Positions 43,165 to 51,793 of a DNA stretch of 64,000 nt are shown one piece after another. The position numbers and the translations under genes were made by a program. Source of the stretch: JBLEFH01 sp047345645 (lineage in GTDB: Bacteria; Pseudomonadota; Alphaproteobacteria; Rhodobacterales; Rhodobacteraceae); assembly GCA_047345645.1 (NCBI GenBank), contig JBLEFH010000002.1. One strand, given 5' to 3'. The stretch's first letter is position 1; every line of letters begins with the position of its first letter. Below the pieces are notes generated by a model. That model was not told the origin of the DNA. It worked only from the letters and a program-made list of their open reading frames with translations, and did not search any database.

Positions 43165-44156
43165 CCGCTCTCACCCTGAACAATGTGAACAAATCCTTCG
43201 GCGAGGTGCATGTCCTCAAAGACATCAATCTGGAGGTGCAGGAGGGCGAATTTACCGTCTTCGTAGGCCCGTCCGGCTGCGGCAAATCCACCCTGCTGCG
43301 CGTGATCGCGGGGCTGGAGGATGCAAGCTCCGGCGAGATTTTCATCGGCGGTGAGCAGGTGAATGTCACCCCGCCGTCGAAGCGCGGCATCGCCATGGTG
43401 TTCCAGTCCTATGCGCTTTACCCGCATCTCAATGTGCGCGGCAACATGACCCTCGCGCTCAAGCAGGAGGGGCAGTCCAAAGCGGTGATCGAAGAGCGGG
43501 TCGAGAAAGCCTCGAACATGCTCGATCTTGGTCGTTATCTGGACCGGTTCCCTTCGGAGCTGTCTGGCGGTCAGCGCCAGCGCGTCGCCATTGGCCGCGC
43601 GATTGTCCGCGAGCCGAAGCTGTTCCTCTTTGACGAACCGCTCTCGAACCTCGACGCGGCGCTGCGCATGAACACGCGGATCGAGATTGCCAATCTGCAC
43701 CGCCAGCTTGGTGCGTCGATGATCTATGTGACCCATGACCAGACCGAGGCCATGACCCTCGCCGACAAGATCGTCGTGCTGCGGGACGGCCGGGTCGAGC
43801 AGATCGGCAGCCCGATGGAGCTTTACAACAACCCGGCGAACCAATTCGTGGCCGGGTTCCTCGGCTCGCCCTCGATGAATTTCTTCCCGGCGAGTGTGGT
43901 CGCGGGCGGCGATGGCCGCACCATGGGCGTGCGCCCCGAGGATCTGTTTCTCGCCGATGACGGGCCGCTCTCGGCGCGGGTCAGCCATGTGGAGAAACTC
44001 GGCGGGGACACCAATGTCATTGCGGATATCGCCGAGCACCAGATCACCGCGCGGCTTTTCGGCCAGCACGCGGTCGGGGAAGGCGAGGAGCTGCGTTTCG
44101 GCTTCCGCCCCGAGAGCGCCTATTATTTCGACGCGGAAGGTCAGCGGTTGCAGTAA
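43161..44156 (+). CDS. ABC transporter ATP-binding protein (UgpC/MalK type)
   Basis: A 331-aa ATPase with Walker A GPSGCGKST (residues 36-44), Q-loop MVFQSYALYPHL, signature LSGGQRQRV, Walker B LFLFDEPLSNLDAALR and switch MIYVTHDQTEAM. A C-terminal TOBE-like domain (about 240-331) is present but slightly short. It energises the amino sugar importer and ends the operon before a strong terminator. Confidence 0.9.
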   Translation: MTALTLNNVNKSFGEVHVLKDINLEVQEGEFTVFVGPSGCGKSTLLRVIAGLEDASSGEIFIGGEQVNVTPPSKRGIAMVFQSYALYPHLNVRGNMTLALKQEGQSKAVIEERVEKASNMLDLGRYLDRFPSELSGGQRQRVAIGRAIVREPKLFLFDEPLSNLDAALRMNTRIEIANLHRQLGASMIYVTHDQTEAMTLADKIVVLRDGRVEQIGSPMELYNNPANQFVAGFLGSPSMNFFPASVVAGGDGRTMGVRPEDLFLADDGPLSARVSHVEKLGGDTNVIADIAEHQITARLFGQHAVGEGEELRFGFRPESAYYFDAEGQRLQ

Positions 44157-44201
44157 GCGGCGGCGTGCGCTCGCGCTTCGCGGGCGCGTTCGTCGCAAGG
44201 A

Positions 44202-44235
44202 AAAGACCAGCGCAGCGAGAGCCGCGCTGGTCTTT
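44202..44235. terminator. Bidirectional terminator between convergent operons
   Basis: AAAGACCAGCGC (44202-44213) and GCGCTGGTCTTT (44224-44235) form a perfect 12-bp stem with a 10-nt loop. The AAA/TTT ends give a short U tract in either direction, serving both the ABC operon and the convergent aldehyde dehydrogenase gene. Confidence 0.82.
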
Positions 44236-44259
44236 AAGGTTTGCGCACAGAGCGTTATT

Positions 44260-45738
44260 TTAAAACGGATAATCCGGAACGTCGTCGTTCACCGTCACCC
44301 ATTGCCATTGGCTGTATTCCTCCAGCACCCCCGGCCCACCAGAGCGCGCGCCATTGCCCGACGCACCCATACCGCCGATGGGGCCGAACACTTCATGCAC
44401 CACGGTCTGATCGTTGATATGGACGATCCCCGTGCGAAGCTGTTTCGACAGCGCCATCGCGCGGGCTTGGTTGCGGGTGAAGAGCGAAGTCGCAAGGCCG
44501 TAATCGACGCCATTGGCGAGCGCGATAGCCTCGTCATCGGTCTTGAACGGGATGATCGGCGCGACCGGGCCGAAGATTTCCTGAGTGTAGATCGGCATGT
44601 CGGGCGTCACATCCGACAGCACGGTCGGCGTGAAATTCAGCCCGTCCCGCGCGCCGCCGGCCAGCACCTTCGCGCCCATCTCCACCGACTCCGTCATCAG
44701 CGCTTCGGCGCGGGCGGCTTGGGTGTCGTTGATCATCGGGCCGAGATGGCACATATCCACCGCCGGGTTGCCGACATGGAGCGATTTCGCCTTCTCCGCC
44801 AGCTTGGTCGCATAGGCCTCCGCCACACTTTCATGGACGAGATGGCGGCCAATGGTGAAGCAGATCTGCCCCTGATGGAAAAACGCGCCGAAGGCTGTCG
44901 CGGAGACCGCGCGGTCGAGATCGGCGTCCTCGAAGATGATCGCCGCGTTGTTGCCGCCGAGTTCCAGCGAGACCTTTTTGAGCTGCTCGCCTGCCACGGC
45001 GCCGATTTTGCGGCCCGTCGCGGTGGAGCCGGTGAAGGACACCATATTGACGTTGGGATCGGCGACCAGCGCCGCGCCGGTCTCCGCGCCGCCGGGCAGA
45101 ACGCCGACAACACCCGCGGGAACGCCCGCCAGTTCAAACAGCTTGGCGACAAGATAGCCGCCGCAGACCGGCGTTTGCAGATCCGGTTTCAGCACGCAGG
45201 CATTGCCCATGGCGAGCGCCGGGAGCATCACCCGTGCCGCAAGGATAAAGGGCGAATTCCACGGCGTGATCACCGCGACAACCCCAAGCGGCACGCGGCG
45301 CGCATAAGAGGCGCGGTTATGCTCGGAGGCGAGAATATGCCCGGCGGGCTGGCCGCAGAGCGCAGCGGTTTCAATGGCTTCGCGGGCGGAGGTCATGATC
45401 TCAAACGGCGCTTTGGGCGGGATGGAACCCGTCTCGCGGATGATCCACGCGCCGATCTCCTCGGCATGGTCCTCGCAAAGCTGCGCGAATTTGCGCAGCA
45501 CATCGCCGCGCGCGACCGGCGAGAAAGCGGCCCATTCCTGCTGGGCCTTTGCGGCCTTGGCGCAAACGTCAGCCACATCCGCCGCGCTTGCCATACCGCC
45601 CATAAACAAGACCTCGCCTGTGGCTTTCTCGGTCACATCCACCGTATCCGATGCCGGACGAAACGCGCCGTCATAAAGCGCGCCCGCAGCGGTTTCGGGC
45701 AAAATGCTGCCCTCTTTGATCAACTCATAGTGGCTCAT
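44260..45738 (-). CDS. Aldehyde dehydrogenase (benzaldehyde/vanillin dehydrogenase type)
   Basis: A 492-aa NAD(P)-dependent aldehyde dehydrogenase. It shows TPWNSPFILAAR near residue 158, the Glu motif LELGGNNAAIIF near 255, and GQICFTIGRH with the catalytic Cys near 290. The GNN variant and C-terminal GGMGASGNGAR are common in aromatic aldehyde dehydrogenases. It lies downstream of the gentisate/TRAP operon on the same strand after a 164-bp gap, so it may oxidise a hydroxybenzaldehyde that feeds gentisate. That substrate is inference. Confidence 0.82.
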   Translation of the reverse strand: MSHYELIKEGSILPETAAGALYDGAFRPASDTVDVTEKATGEVLFMGGMASAADVADVCAKAAKAQQEWAAFSPVARGDVLRKFAQLCEDHAEEIGAWIIRETGSIPPKAPFEIMTSAREAIETAALCGQPAGHILASEHNRASYARRVPLGVVAVITPWNSPFILAARVMLPALAMGNACVLKPDLQTPVCGGYLVAKLFELAGVPAGVVGVLPGGAETGAALVADPNVNMVSFTGSTATGRKIGAVAGEQLKKVSLELGGNNAAIIFEDADLDRAVSATAFGAFFHQGQICFTIGRHLVHESVAEAYATKLAEKAKSLHVGNPAVDMCHLGPMINDTQAARAEALMTESVEMGAKVLAGGARDGLNFTPTVLSDVTPDMPIYTQEIFGPVAPIIPFKTDDEAIALANGVDYGLATSLFTRNQARAMALSKQLRTGIVHINDQTVVHEVFGPIGGMGASGNGARSGGPGVLEEYSQWQWVTVNDDVPDYPF

Positions 45739-45902
45739 GGGGTCCTCCCGAACATGCTCTGGCCTCGGCCAGTTCTGGTTACATCACGGCGCGGCAGCGC
45801 GCTGGCGATGTCCTAAATCACCGACACCGCGCGCCACAAGAATTTGGCGCAAGATGGGGCGAAAAGGTTTCATAAGTGTCTCCGCCCGCAAATATTGCCC
45901 CA

Positions 45903-47165
45903 TCAAAACGGCCGCACCATCCATGGCAGCAGAATGACCATGGTGATCACCAGCGCCGAGGCGAGGATATAGGGCGCAACGAGTTTGGAGAGCCGCGTGA
46001 TCGGAATGTCCGACAGCGCGGCGGCGATATAAAGCCCGGTGCCGACCGGCGGCGTGAGCAGCCCCAGCACCAGCGTCAGCGACATGACGACACCGAATTG
46101 GATCGGGTCGATGCCGTATTGCGTGGTGGCGACCGGGAGCAGGATCGGCGTCAGGATGATGAGCGCGGCGATCCCGTCGAGGAACATTCCAACGACGAGA
46201 AGGGCGAGCGCGATCAAGATCATAAAGAGGATCGGGTCGCCCGTGAGCGAGACGATGAAAGCCGCGACCGCTTGCGGGATCTGGTTGAAGGTCAGCACCC
46301 ATCCGAAGACTTTCGCCGCCATGATCAGGAAGAGGACAATGGCGGTGTTGGTCACGGTCCGGTCGATGATGGCGGGGATGCGGCGGAGCGGCAATTCGCG
46401 GAAGACCGCCGCGCCGAAGAAGAGGGCCACGACGATGGCGACGGCGGCGCTTTCGGTAGGGGTGAAGATGCCCCAACTGATGCCGCCGATGATGGTGAGC
46501 GGGATCAGCAGCGTCGCGAGGCCGGGCAGGGTGGCTTTGAGTTTCGAGCCGGTCGGCAGCGGCGCGCCGGGATGGCCCGCGATGCGGTTGCGGCCCGCTT
46601 GCCAAAGGGCGATGGCGAGGATCAGCCCAAACAGGACCAGCCCCGGCACGATCCCGGCCATGAACATATCGGCAATCGAGACCTGCGCGATCACGCCGTA
46701 AATGATGAACACCATCGAGGGCGGGATGATGGGGCCGAGGAGACCCGCGCTGGCCGTGATCGCAGCCGCATAGCCGCGCTGATAGCCGTCCTTCTCCATC
46801 TCCGGCACGACGACGCGGGACATCACCGCCATTTGCGCCGCCGCCGAGCCCATGATGGCGGCGAGGGCGAGGTTGGAGACGAGGTTCACGATCACGAGGT
46901 TATGGGGCAGGCGCGTCAGCCAGACGCGGGCGGCAATGATGATCCGGCGCGTCAGCCCGCTTTCATTCATGATTTCGCCCAGAAGGACGAAGAGCGGGAT
47001 CGCGAGCAGGTCGAAATTCTCGACGGAGCCGAAGAGGATTTGCGGCAGCGCGTTCAGGATTTGCAGATTGCCGCTGGCGATCACGAACACCATGGTCGCG
47101 GCGAGCAGAACGAAGGCAATCGGCATCGCCATCAGCATCAGCGAGACGAAGGAGAGCGCGGTCAT
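45903..47165 (-). CDS. dctM: TRAP transporter large permease (DctM type)
   Basis: A 420-aa permease with about 12 spans. Typical motifs are LLAIPLFVLLGEIMN near residue 51, IMGSAAAQMAVMSRVV near 100, and LVLGLLTPPVGTGLYI near 360. The start at 47165 overlaps dctQ by 4 bp; the frame open upstream of it is the shadow of dctQ. Part of the transporter in the gentisate operon. Confidence 0.9.
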   Translation of the reverse strand: MTALSFVSLMLMAMPIAFVLLAATMVFVIASGNLQILNALPQILFGSVENFDLLAIPLFVLLGEIMNESGLTRRIIIAARVWLTRLPHNLVIVNLVSNLALAAIMGSAAAQMAVMSRVVVPEMEKDGYQRGYAAAITASAGLLGPIIPPSMVFIIYGVIAQVSIADMFMAGIVPGLVLFGLILAIALWQAGRNRIAGHPGAPLPTGSKLKATLPGLATLLIPLTIIGGISWGIFTPTESAAVAIVVALFFGAAVFRELPLRRIPAIIDRTVTNTAIVLFLIMAAKVFGWVLTFNQIPQAVAAFIVSLTGDPILFMILIALALLVVGMFLDGIAALIILTPILLPVATTQYGIDPIQFGVVMSLTLVLGLLTPPVGTGLYIAAALSDIPITRLSKLVAPYILASALVITMVILLPWMVRPF

Positions 47166-47677
47166 GGCTGAACCTCCATGGCGCGCGCGGATTTGGTGTC
47201 TTTTGCCGCGAGCGTGTTGGCGAGATCGGCGGCGACATGGATCAGCGCGAAGAGCGAAAAGATCGGGACGATCCAGAAGAAAGGGGATTTCGGCCAACCG
47301 GTTGTGATGATTTGTTCAAACGCGACCACGGGGGAATTGACCCATTTTATGGAACTCCAGAGCAGCACCGCAAGGATGAGCGCGATGCCGCTATAGGTGA
47401 CAATCGCGGTGATCCGGCGGAGGCGTTCGGAGAGCAGATCCGTCACCAGCGTTACGCCGATTTGGGTGCGGTCGTGGATGGTGATTGAGGTCGCGGTGAA
47501 GGCGAGCCAGACGAGCAGGATCGCGGCCAGTTCCTCGGCAAAAACCATCGGGCGGCCGATCACATAGCGCATGGCGACATTGACGACGATGAGGCCGACA
47601 AAGGCGAGCACCAAGAGGCGGCTGGCCCAGCGTTCAAGCCGGACCAGCCCGTTCGAGAGGGCGGTGAGCCAGCTCAT
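47162..47677 (-). CDS. dctQ: TRAP transporter small permease (DctQ type)
   Basis: A 171-aa protein with four predicted membrane spans and the conserved central VWLAFTATSITIHDRTQI. It overlaps both the binding-protein gene and dctM by 4 bp, indicating translational coupling of all three TRAP subunits. Confidence 0.88.
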   Translation of the reverse strand: MSWLTALSNGLVRLERWASRLLVLAFVGLIVVNVAMRYVIGRPMVFAEELAAILLVWLAFTATSITIHDRTQIGVTLVTDLLSERLRRITAIVTYSGIALILAVLLWSSIKWVNSPVVAFEQIITTGWPKSPFFWIVPIFSLFALIHVAADLANTLAAKDTKSARAMEVQP

Positions 47678-48663
47678 TCGCCCTCGATATCCGCGATGAA
47701 GCGCTGGATGATCTCGTCACTTGAGAAACTGTCGCGAACGGCTTGATTTGCCTCGGCAAAGACCTCTGCACCGTTCTCAAGTGTCGCGATCTCGACCTTG
47801 CCTTCCAGCGCGGCGAGATTGGCGGTTTCCGCCTCAACCTGCTGCGCCGTGCCCCAGGCCAGCGCCTCGTCGGAGACGGCTTTGAAGGCGGCGCGCTCCT
47901 CATCCGTGAGAGACTCCCAGGTCGATTTACTCAGCACCATCACCGCCGGGAAGGGCATGTGATTGGTGATGGTGAGGCCCTTGGCCACCTCGTCGAATTT
48001 CAGGCCGACCATGGCGTCAAGGTCGATGTCGATCCCGTCGAGCAGACCGCTTTGCAGGCCCTGATAGACCTCTGTGAGGTTAACGGGCGTCGGCACCGCG
48101 CCGATGGTCTCCCACCATGTTTTCATCGCCGGGAAGGGCACGATCCGCATTTTTTGCCGGGTCAGATCCTCGGGGCTGGTGGCGGGCGCCTCCTTCATCA
48201 GAATGTGGCGCTGACCCGCGAAGGTGTAGCCAAGCCCGACGAGGCCCGCCTGATCGAGTTGATCAAGCATTTCCTTTGCTGCCGGGCTGTCTGCCGCCTC
48301 GGCGGCGGCGCTCACATCTTCAAAGAGATAGGGCGTGAACCAGCCTTGCAGCGACGGCGCGCGCAGGCTCGTGATCGCGCCGGTCATCAGCCCGGCATCG
48401 AGCAGACCGCTCGACATTTGCTGGAACATTTCCTGCTCCACCCCGAGCTGACCCGCCGGGAAAATCGCGAGGCTGAGCGCGCCATCCGACTCCTCGGGCA
48501 GCTTCTCGGCCATGCGCTGTGCGACCTTCGTCCAGACATGGCTGGGCGGCGTGATCAGCCCCATGCGAAGCTCGCGCGCCTCGCTCGCGCTGGCCGTCGA
48601 GATAAGCGCCGTTGAGGCCAGAGCCGCGAGCAGAGTGCGGCGTGTGATGGTTAAAATCGACAT
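47674..48663 (-). CDS. dctP: TRAP transporter solute-binding protein (DctP type)
   Basis: A 329-aa periplasmic protein with a signal peptide (about 1-26, cleavage near TASA). The ligand arginine fits QKMRIVPFPA near residue 168. TRAP binding proteins take up carboxylates. Sitting between gentisate-ring-cleavage genes and an aromatic-type aldehyde dehydrogenase, it probably binds an aromatic acid such as 3-hydroxybenzoate or gentisate itself. It follows the isomerase gene by 27 bp. Confidence 0.87.
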   Translation of the reverse strand: MSILTITRRTLLAALASTALISTASASEARELRMGLITPPSHVWTKVAQRMAEKLPEESDGALSLAIFPAGQLGVEQEMFQQMSSGLLDAGLMTGAITSLRAPSLQGWFTPYLFEDVSAAAEAADSPAAKEMLDQLDQAGLVGLGYTFAGQRHILMKEAPATSPEDLTRQKMRIVPFPAMKTWWETIGAVPTPVNLTEVYQGLQSGLLDGIDIDLDAMVGLKFDEVAKGLTITNHMPFPAVMVLSKSTWESLTDEERAAFKAVSDEALAWGTAQQVEAETANLAALEGKVEIATLENGAEVFAEANQAVRDSFSSDEIIQRFIADIEGE

Positions 48664-48690
48664 GAAATTCCTCCCTCAATGTCGTCCTGA

Positions 48691-49329
48691 TTACATGGCA
48701 TCGGGCTGACGCATCGGATGGGCGTCAGCGAATTCTGGCAGCGCCTCGCAAGCGGCGTGAACGGCGCGGAGGCGCGGATAGGGGGTGGTGTCGAGGCCGA
48801 AGCGGTCCGCCGAAAACATCTGCGGCACGAGGCAGATCTCGGCGAGGCCGGGCGTGTCGCCGAAGACGAAATCGCCGCCGTGATCCTGCGCTGCCGCGAT
48901 GGCTTCGCAGGCGGCGAGACCTTCGGCGATCCAGTGCTGACACCACGCATCTGCGCCTTTCTGATCAAGGCCGTATTCGGATTTGATGAAGTTCAGCACA
49001 CGCAGATTTTGCAGCGGATGGATCTCGCAGGCGATGATCTGGGCGAAAGCGCGGACCTGCGCGCAGGCGGTCGCGCCGGCGGGCAGGAGCGGCGGGTCCG
49101 GGAAGGTCTCGTCGAGCCATTCGAGGATGGCCATGGACTGGGCCAGTTTCGTTTTGCCCGTATCGAGCACCGGCACGAGGCCTTGCGGGTTCATTTCCAG
49201 AAAATCCGGCGTCTTATGCGCGCCCTCCCGCAGCCCGACCGAGACAAACTCCGGCTCCAACCCCTTGAGGTTGAACGCAATCCGGCAGCGATAGGCCGAA
49301 GAGGAGCGAAAGTAGCCGTAAAAGCGCAT
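48691..49329 (-). CDS. maiA: Maleylpyruvate/maleylacetoacetate isomerase (zeta-class glutathione transferase)
   Basis: A 212-aa zeta-class GST. The N-terminal active-site motif is SSSAYRCRIAFNLKG (residues 9-23), close to the family's SSCxxxRVRIAL, followed by NPQGLVPVLD near residue 47 for glutathione binding. With gentisate dioxygenase and fumarylpyruvate hydrolase alongside, the likely reaction is glutathione-dependent cis-trans isomerisation of maleylpyruvate (NagL-like), not the tyrosine-pathway step. It overlaps the hydrolase gene by one base. Confidence 0.87.
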   Translation of the reverse strand: MRFYGYFRSSSAYRCRIAFNLKGLEPEFVSVGLREGAHKTPDFLEMNPQGLVPVLDTGKTKLAQSMAILEWLDETFPDPPLLPAGATACAQVRAFAQIIACEIHPLQNLRVLNFIKSEYGLDQKGADAWCQHWIAEGLAACEAIAAAQDHGGDFVFGDTPGLAEICLVPQMFSADRFGLDTTPYPRLRAVHAACEALPEFADAHPMRQPDAM

Positions 49330-50027
49330 TACTTGGGCGCTCCGACGGTGAGGGTGACCGGATCGAGACCGGTGATCTCGCCGCGCAATTCCGCACCGGG
49401 GCGGACCGAGCCAACACCCGCAGGTGTGCCGGTGTAGATAATGTCGCCGGGCGCGAGGTGATAGTAATGCGACAGGTCCGCGACGATCTCCGGGACCGAC
49501 CAGATGAGGTCCGAGAGCTTGGCCTCCTGCCGCAGATCGCCATCGACGCGAAGCTCGATCGCCTGATCGCCGATCTTGCCAAAATCCGCCGCCTTGGTGA
49601 TCGGCGCAATGACCGAGCTGCCCTCCACATCTTTCCCGAGATCCCAGGGACGGCCCTTTTCCCGCGCGACCAGTTGCAGGTCGCGGCGGGTCATGTCGAG
49701 CCCGGCGGCATAGCCGTAAACCGCCTCCATCGCCGCGCTCACCGAGAGGTTGAAGGCCGGGGCGCCAATGGCGATCACCAGTTCCATTTCATAGTGAAAA
49801 TTGTCAGTGCCGGGCGGGTAGGGGTAGGTTTTGCCCGTCGGCAGGATCGTCAGCGCGGATTTGGTGAAGTAGAACGGCGCTTCGCGGTCCACCGCGACGC
49901 CCATTTCCGCCGCATGGGCCGCGTAATTGCGCCCGACGCAGAAAATGCGGTGCACGGGATAGGCGGCGTCCTCCCCGTTGACCGGGACGGTGGGCCATGC
50001 GGGGGAGGGGAAAAGGGTCTTACTCAT
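49329..50027 (-). CDS. Fumarylpyruvate hydrolase (FAH family)
   Basis: A 232-aa enzyme of the fumarylacetoacetase fold, like NagK, cleaving fumarylpyruvate into fumarate and pyruvate. Motifs are RIFCVGRNYAAHAAEMG near residue 27, FHYEMELVIAIG near 77 with the metal-binding Glu pair, and GDIIYTGTPAGVG near 205. The start MSKTLFPSP at 50027 is chosen because AAGGA lies nearby; an ATG at 50057 would extend into the upstream gene. It overlaps the DinB-type isomerase gene by 8 bp. Confidence 0.88.
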   Translation of the reverse strand: MSKTLFPSPAWPTVPVNGEDAAYPVHRIFCVGRNYAAHAAEMGVAVDREAPFYFTKSALTILPTGKTYPYPPGTDNFHYEMELVIAIGAPAFNLSVSAAMEAVYGYAAGLDMTRRDLQLVAREKGRPWDLGKDVEGSSVIAPITKAADFGKIGDQAIELRVDGDLRQEAKLSDLIWSVPEIVADLSHYYHLAPGDIIYTGTPAGVGSVRPGAELRGEITGLDPVTLTVGAPK

Positions 50028-50604
50028 TACTGTATGTCCTTGAGTCATAGTGAACAATGCGCGGGATCAAAGCGGCGGGCAGGTCGCGCAGACGGCCCCC
50101 GGCGTCGAGATCGAGCGCGGCGCGCCATAAAGTTTCAGCGCGGCGTTGCGGCGTGTCTCTAGCGGTCAGGGTGCGGCCGTTCAGCGTCACACGGCATTGC
50201 CAATCTGCATCGCTCAGATCGCGCCAGACGACATTAAGGTGAATATCGGCATGCACGGCGAGATGGCGCAGCGCCCGCTCGGGCAGGGTTTCGGCGAGAT
50301 CGAGGGCGGCGGGCCCGGTTGCCGCGCGCTCGCTCTTTTGGCCGGTGGCGTCCTCCAAGGCTTGCGCAAGTTCGCGGGCGTTGAGCGCGGTCGCCGCGAT
50401 GATCCGTCGGCGCGACCAGCCAGGCCGGGCGGAGGGCTCCCATAGAGCATCTACTTCAAGATCGTTCAGTAAGCGCTTGAAATAGGCAGCGCCGCGCCGC
50501 GCGAGGTCGAGCGCTTCCGCCGGGGCCGACGCCGCATCATAGCGCGCGCCGCCGCCTTGCCGCGCCCGCAGCGCGTCGCGGGCCGCTGTCAGTGTCGCAC
50601 TCAC
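50020..50604 (-). CDS. DinB/mycothiol-type maleylpyruvate isomerase-like protein
   Basis: A 194-aa protein starting at GTG 50604, overlapping the gentisate dioxygenase stop by 4 bp. The N-terminal half resembles the DinB-like four-helix domain of mycothiol-dependent maleylpyruvate isomerases (SARPGWSRRRIIAATALNAREL near residue 60, HLAVHADIHLNVV near 128 giving possible His metal ligands). That family normally uses mycothiol, which alphaproteobacteria lack. Its place inside a gentisate operon that already holds a GST-type isomerase makes the call plausible but the duplication odd. A general DinB-family function is the alternative. Confidence 0.65.
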   Translation of the reverse strand: MSATLTAARDALRARQGGGARYDAASAPAEALDLARRGAAYFKRLLNDLEVDALWEPSARPGWSRRRIIAATALNARELAQALEDATGQKSERAATGPAALDLAETLPERALRHLAVHADIHLNVVWRDLSDADWQCRVTLNGRTLTARDTPQRRAETLWRAALDLDAGGRLRDLPAALIPRIVHYDSRTYSNE

Positions 50605-51683
50605 TTCTGCGTCTCCGGCTCGACGAAACTGCGCTGGAAATTCAGCCGCTCGATGATGGGCGCGTCGGAGAAGCGGAAGAGGTCGAAACCCGTTTCCGCC
50701 TGAAACGACCATGCGGTCCAGGACGGGATCACGAAGATATCGCCTGTCTCCAGCTTGGTCGTTTCGCCATTCAGCACGACCGCGCCGCGCCCTTCGAAGA
50801 CCTGAAAAACAGATGCGCCGACCTCGCGCCGCGTGACGGTCTCCACACCGTCGCGCAAGCGGTGGAATTCGGCGCGGATGGTGGACATCACATCGCCGCC
50901 GGTGGTCGGGTTCACATAGCGAATGGCGGCGTGGCCTTGGGCGACGGTGGCGGGATGGCCCTCCTCCTCAAGCAGCAATTGCTCGTTCAGGGCGCGATCC
51001 GTGAATTCCCAGCGATAGGCGCCGATGGGGCTGGAGACGGTGTTTTGCAATTGTGAGAGCGGGCGCAGGCCGGGATGGCACCAGAGCCGCTCGCCGCGGG
51101 AGAATTGCGGGGTGGCATAGTCGGTCACGCGGTCTGCGCCGAACTCGAAGAACCCCACATCATTCTGAAAACTAAACGGAATATCGAGACCGTCGAGCCA
51201 CGCCATGGGCTGGTCGGTGTCGTTGTGATGGCCGTGGAAACACCAGCCGGGGGTCAGCAGTAGATCGCCGCGGCTCATCCGTACCGGATCGCCATTGACC
51301 ACGGTCCAGACCCCTTCACCCTCCACCACAAAGCGGAACGCATTTTGAGAGTGTCGATGCTCCGGCGCGGTTTCGCGCGGGCCAAGATACTGGATGGCGC
51401 ACCAGAGCGTCGGCGAAATATAGGTCGCGCCGCCGAGGCCGGGATTGGCGAGGCCAAGCGCGCGCCGCTCGCCGCCGCGCCCGACGGGCACGAGATCGCC
51501 AGCCTGCTTCGCCAGCGGATAGAGATCGGACCATTTCCAGATATGGGGGAGAGCCTGCGGGCGCGGATGGCGCGGCATCAGATCGCCAAGCTGCGTCCAG
51601 AGCGGGTTCACGTGATTCGCGGCGAAGCCTTCATAGAGCCGCCGCAGTTCCGGCGTGTCCTCTGGCTGCATGGCATTCTCCAT
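50601..51683 (-). CDS. Gentisate 1,2-dioxygenase
   Basis: A 360-aa bicupin ring-cleaving enzyme that turns gentisate into maleylpyruvate. The iron site of the first cupin is HRHSQNAFRF (His109, His111), with the third ligand in WCFHGHHNDTDQP near residue 147. The second cupin covers about 225-345 (GASVFQVFEGRGAVVLNGE). The start at 51683 follows GGAGGGAGCGCC; ATG at 51671 is a weaker option. It is first in the operon and divergent from marR across a palindromic operator. Confidence 0.92.
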   Translation of the reverse strand: MENAMQPEDTPELRRLYEGFAANHVNPLWTQLGDLMPRHPRPQALPHIWKWSDLYPLAKQAGDLVPVGRGGERRALGLANPGLGGATYISPTLWCAIQYLGPRETAPEHRHSQNAFRFVVEGEGVWTVVNGDPVRMSRGDLLLTPGWCFHGHHNDTDQPMAWLDGLDIPFSFQNDVGFFEFGADRVTDYATPQFSRGERLWCHPGLRPLSQLQNTVSSPIGAYRWEFTDRALNEQLLLEEEGHPATVAQGHAAIRYVNPTTGGDVMSTIRAEFHRLRDGVETVTRREVGASVFQVFEGRGAVVLNGETTKLETGDIFVIPSWTAWSFQAETGFDLFRFSDAPIIERLNFQRSFVEPETQK

Positions 51684-51723
51684 GGCGGCGCTCCCTCCAA
51701 GCTACTCCCTGCTTATATAATGT

Positions 51724-51744
51724 GCATACTTATCATAAGTATGC
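51724..51744. promoter_or_regulatory. MarR-type palindromic operator
   Basis: GCATACTTA (51724-51732) and TAAGTATGC (51736-51744) form a perfect inverted repeat with a 3-bp TCA spacer in the AT-rich gap between gentisate dioxygenase and marR. Size and symmetry fit a MarR dimer site controlling both directions. Confidence 0.75.
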
Positions 51745-51793
51745 TTGTAAATACACTTGTTGCCTTCCGGTTAACAAACCTTAGGATCACGCA

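Noticed and set aside
43894..45816. A 640-codon plus-strand frame running through the terminator
   Set aside because: It crosses the strong hairpin at 44202-44235 and is antisense to the aldehyde dehydrogenase; it is a chance open frame.
45831..45850. Inverted repeat GCGCCA-N8-TGGCGC between the aldehyde dehydrogenase and dctM
   Set aside because: Short GC-rich arms are common by chance in this genome, and there is no second copy or clear function.
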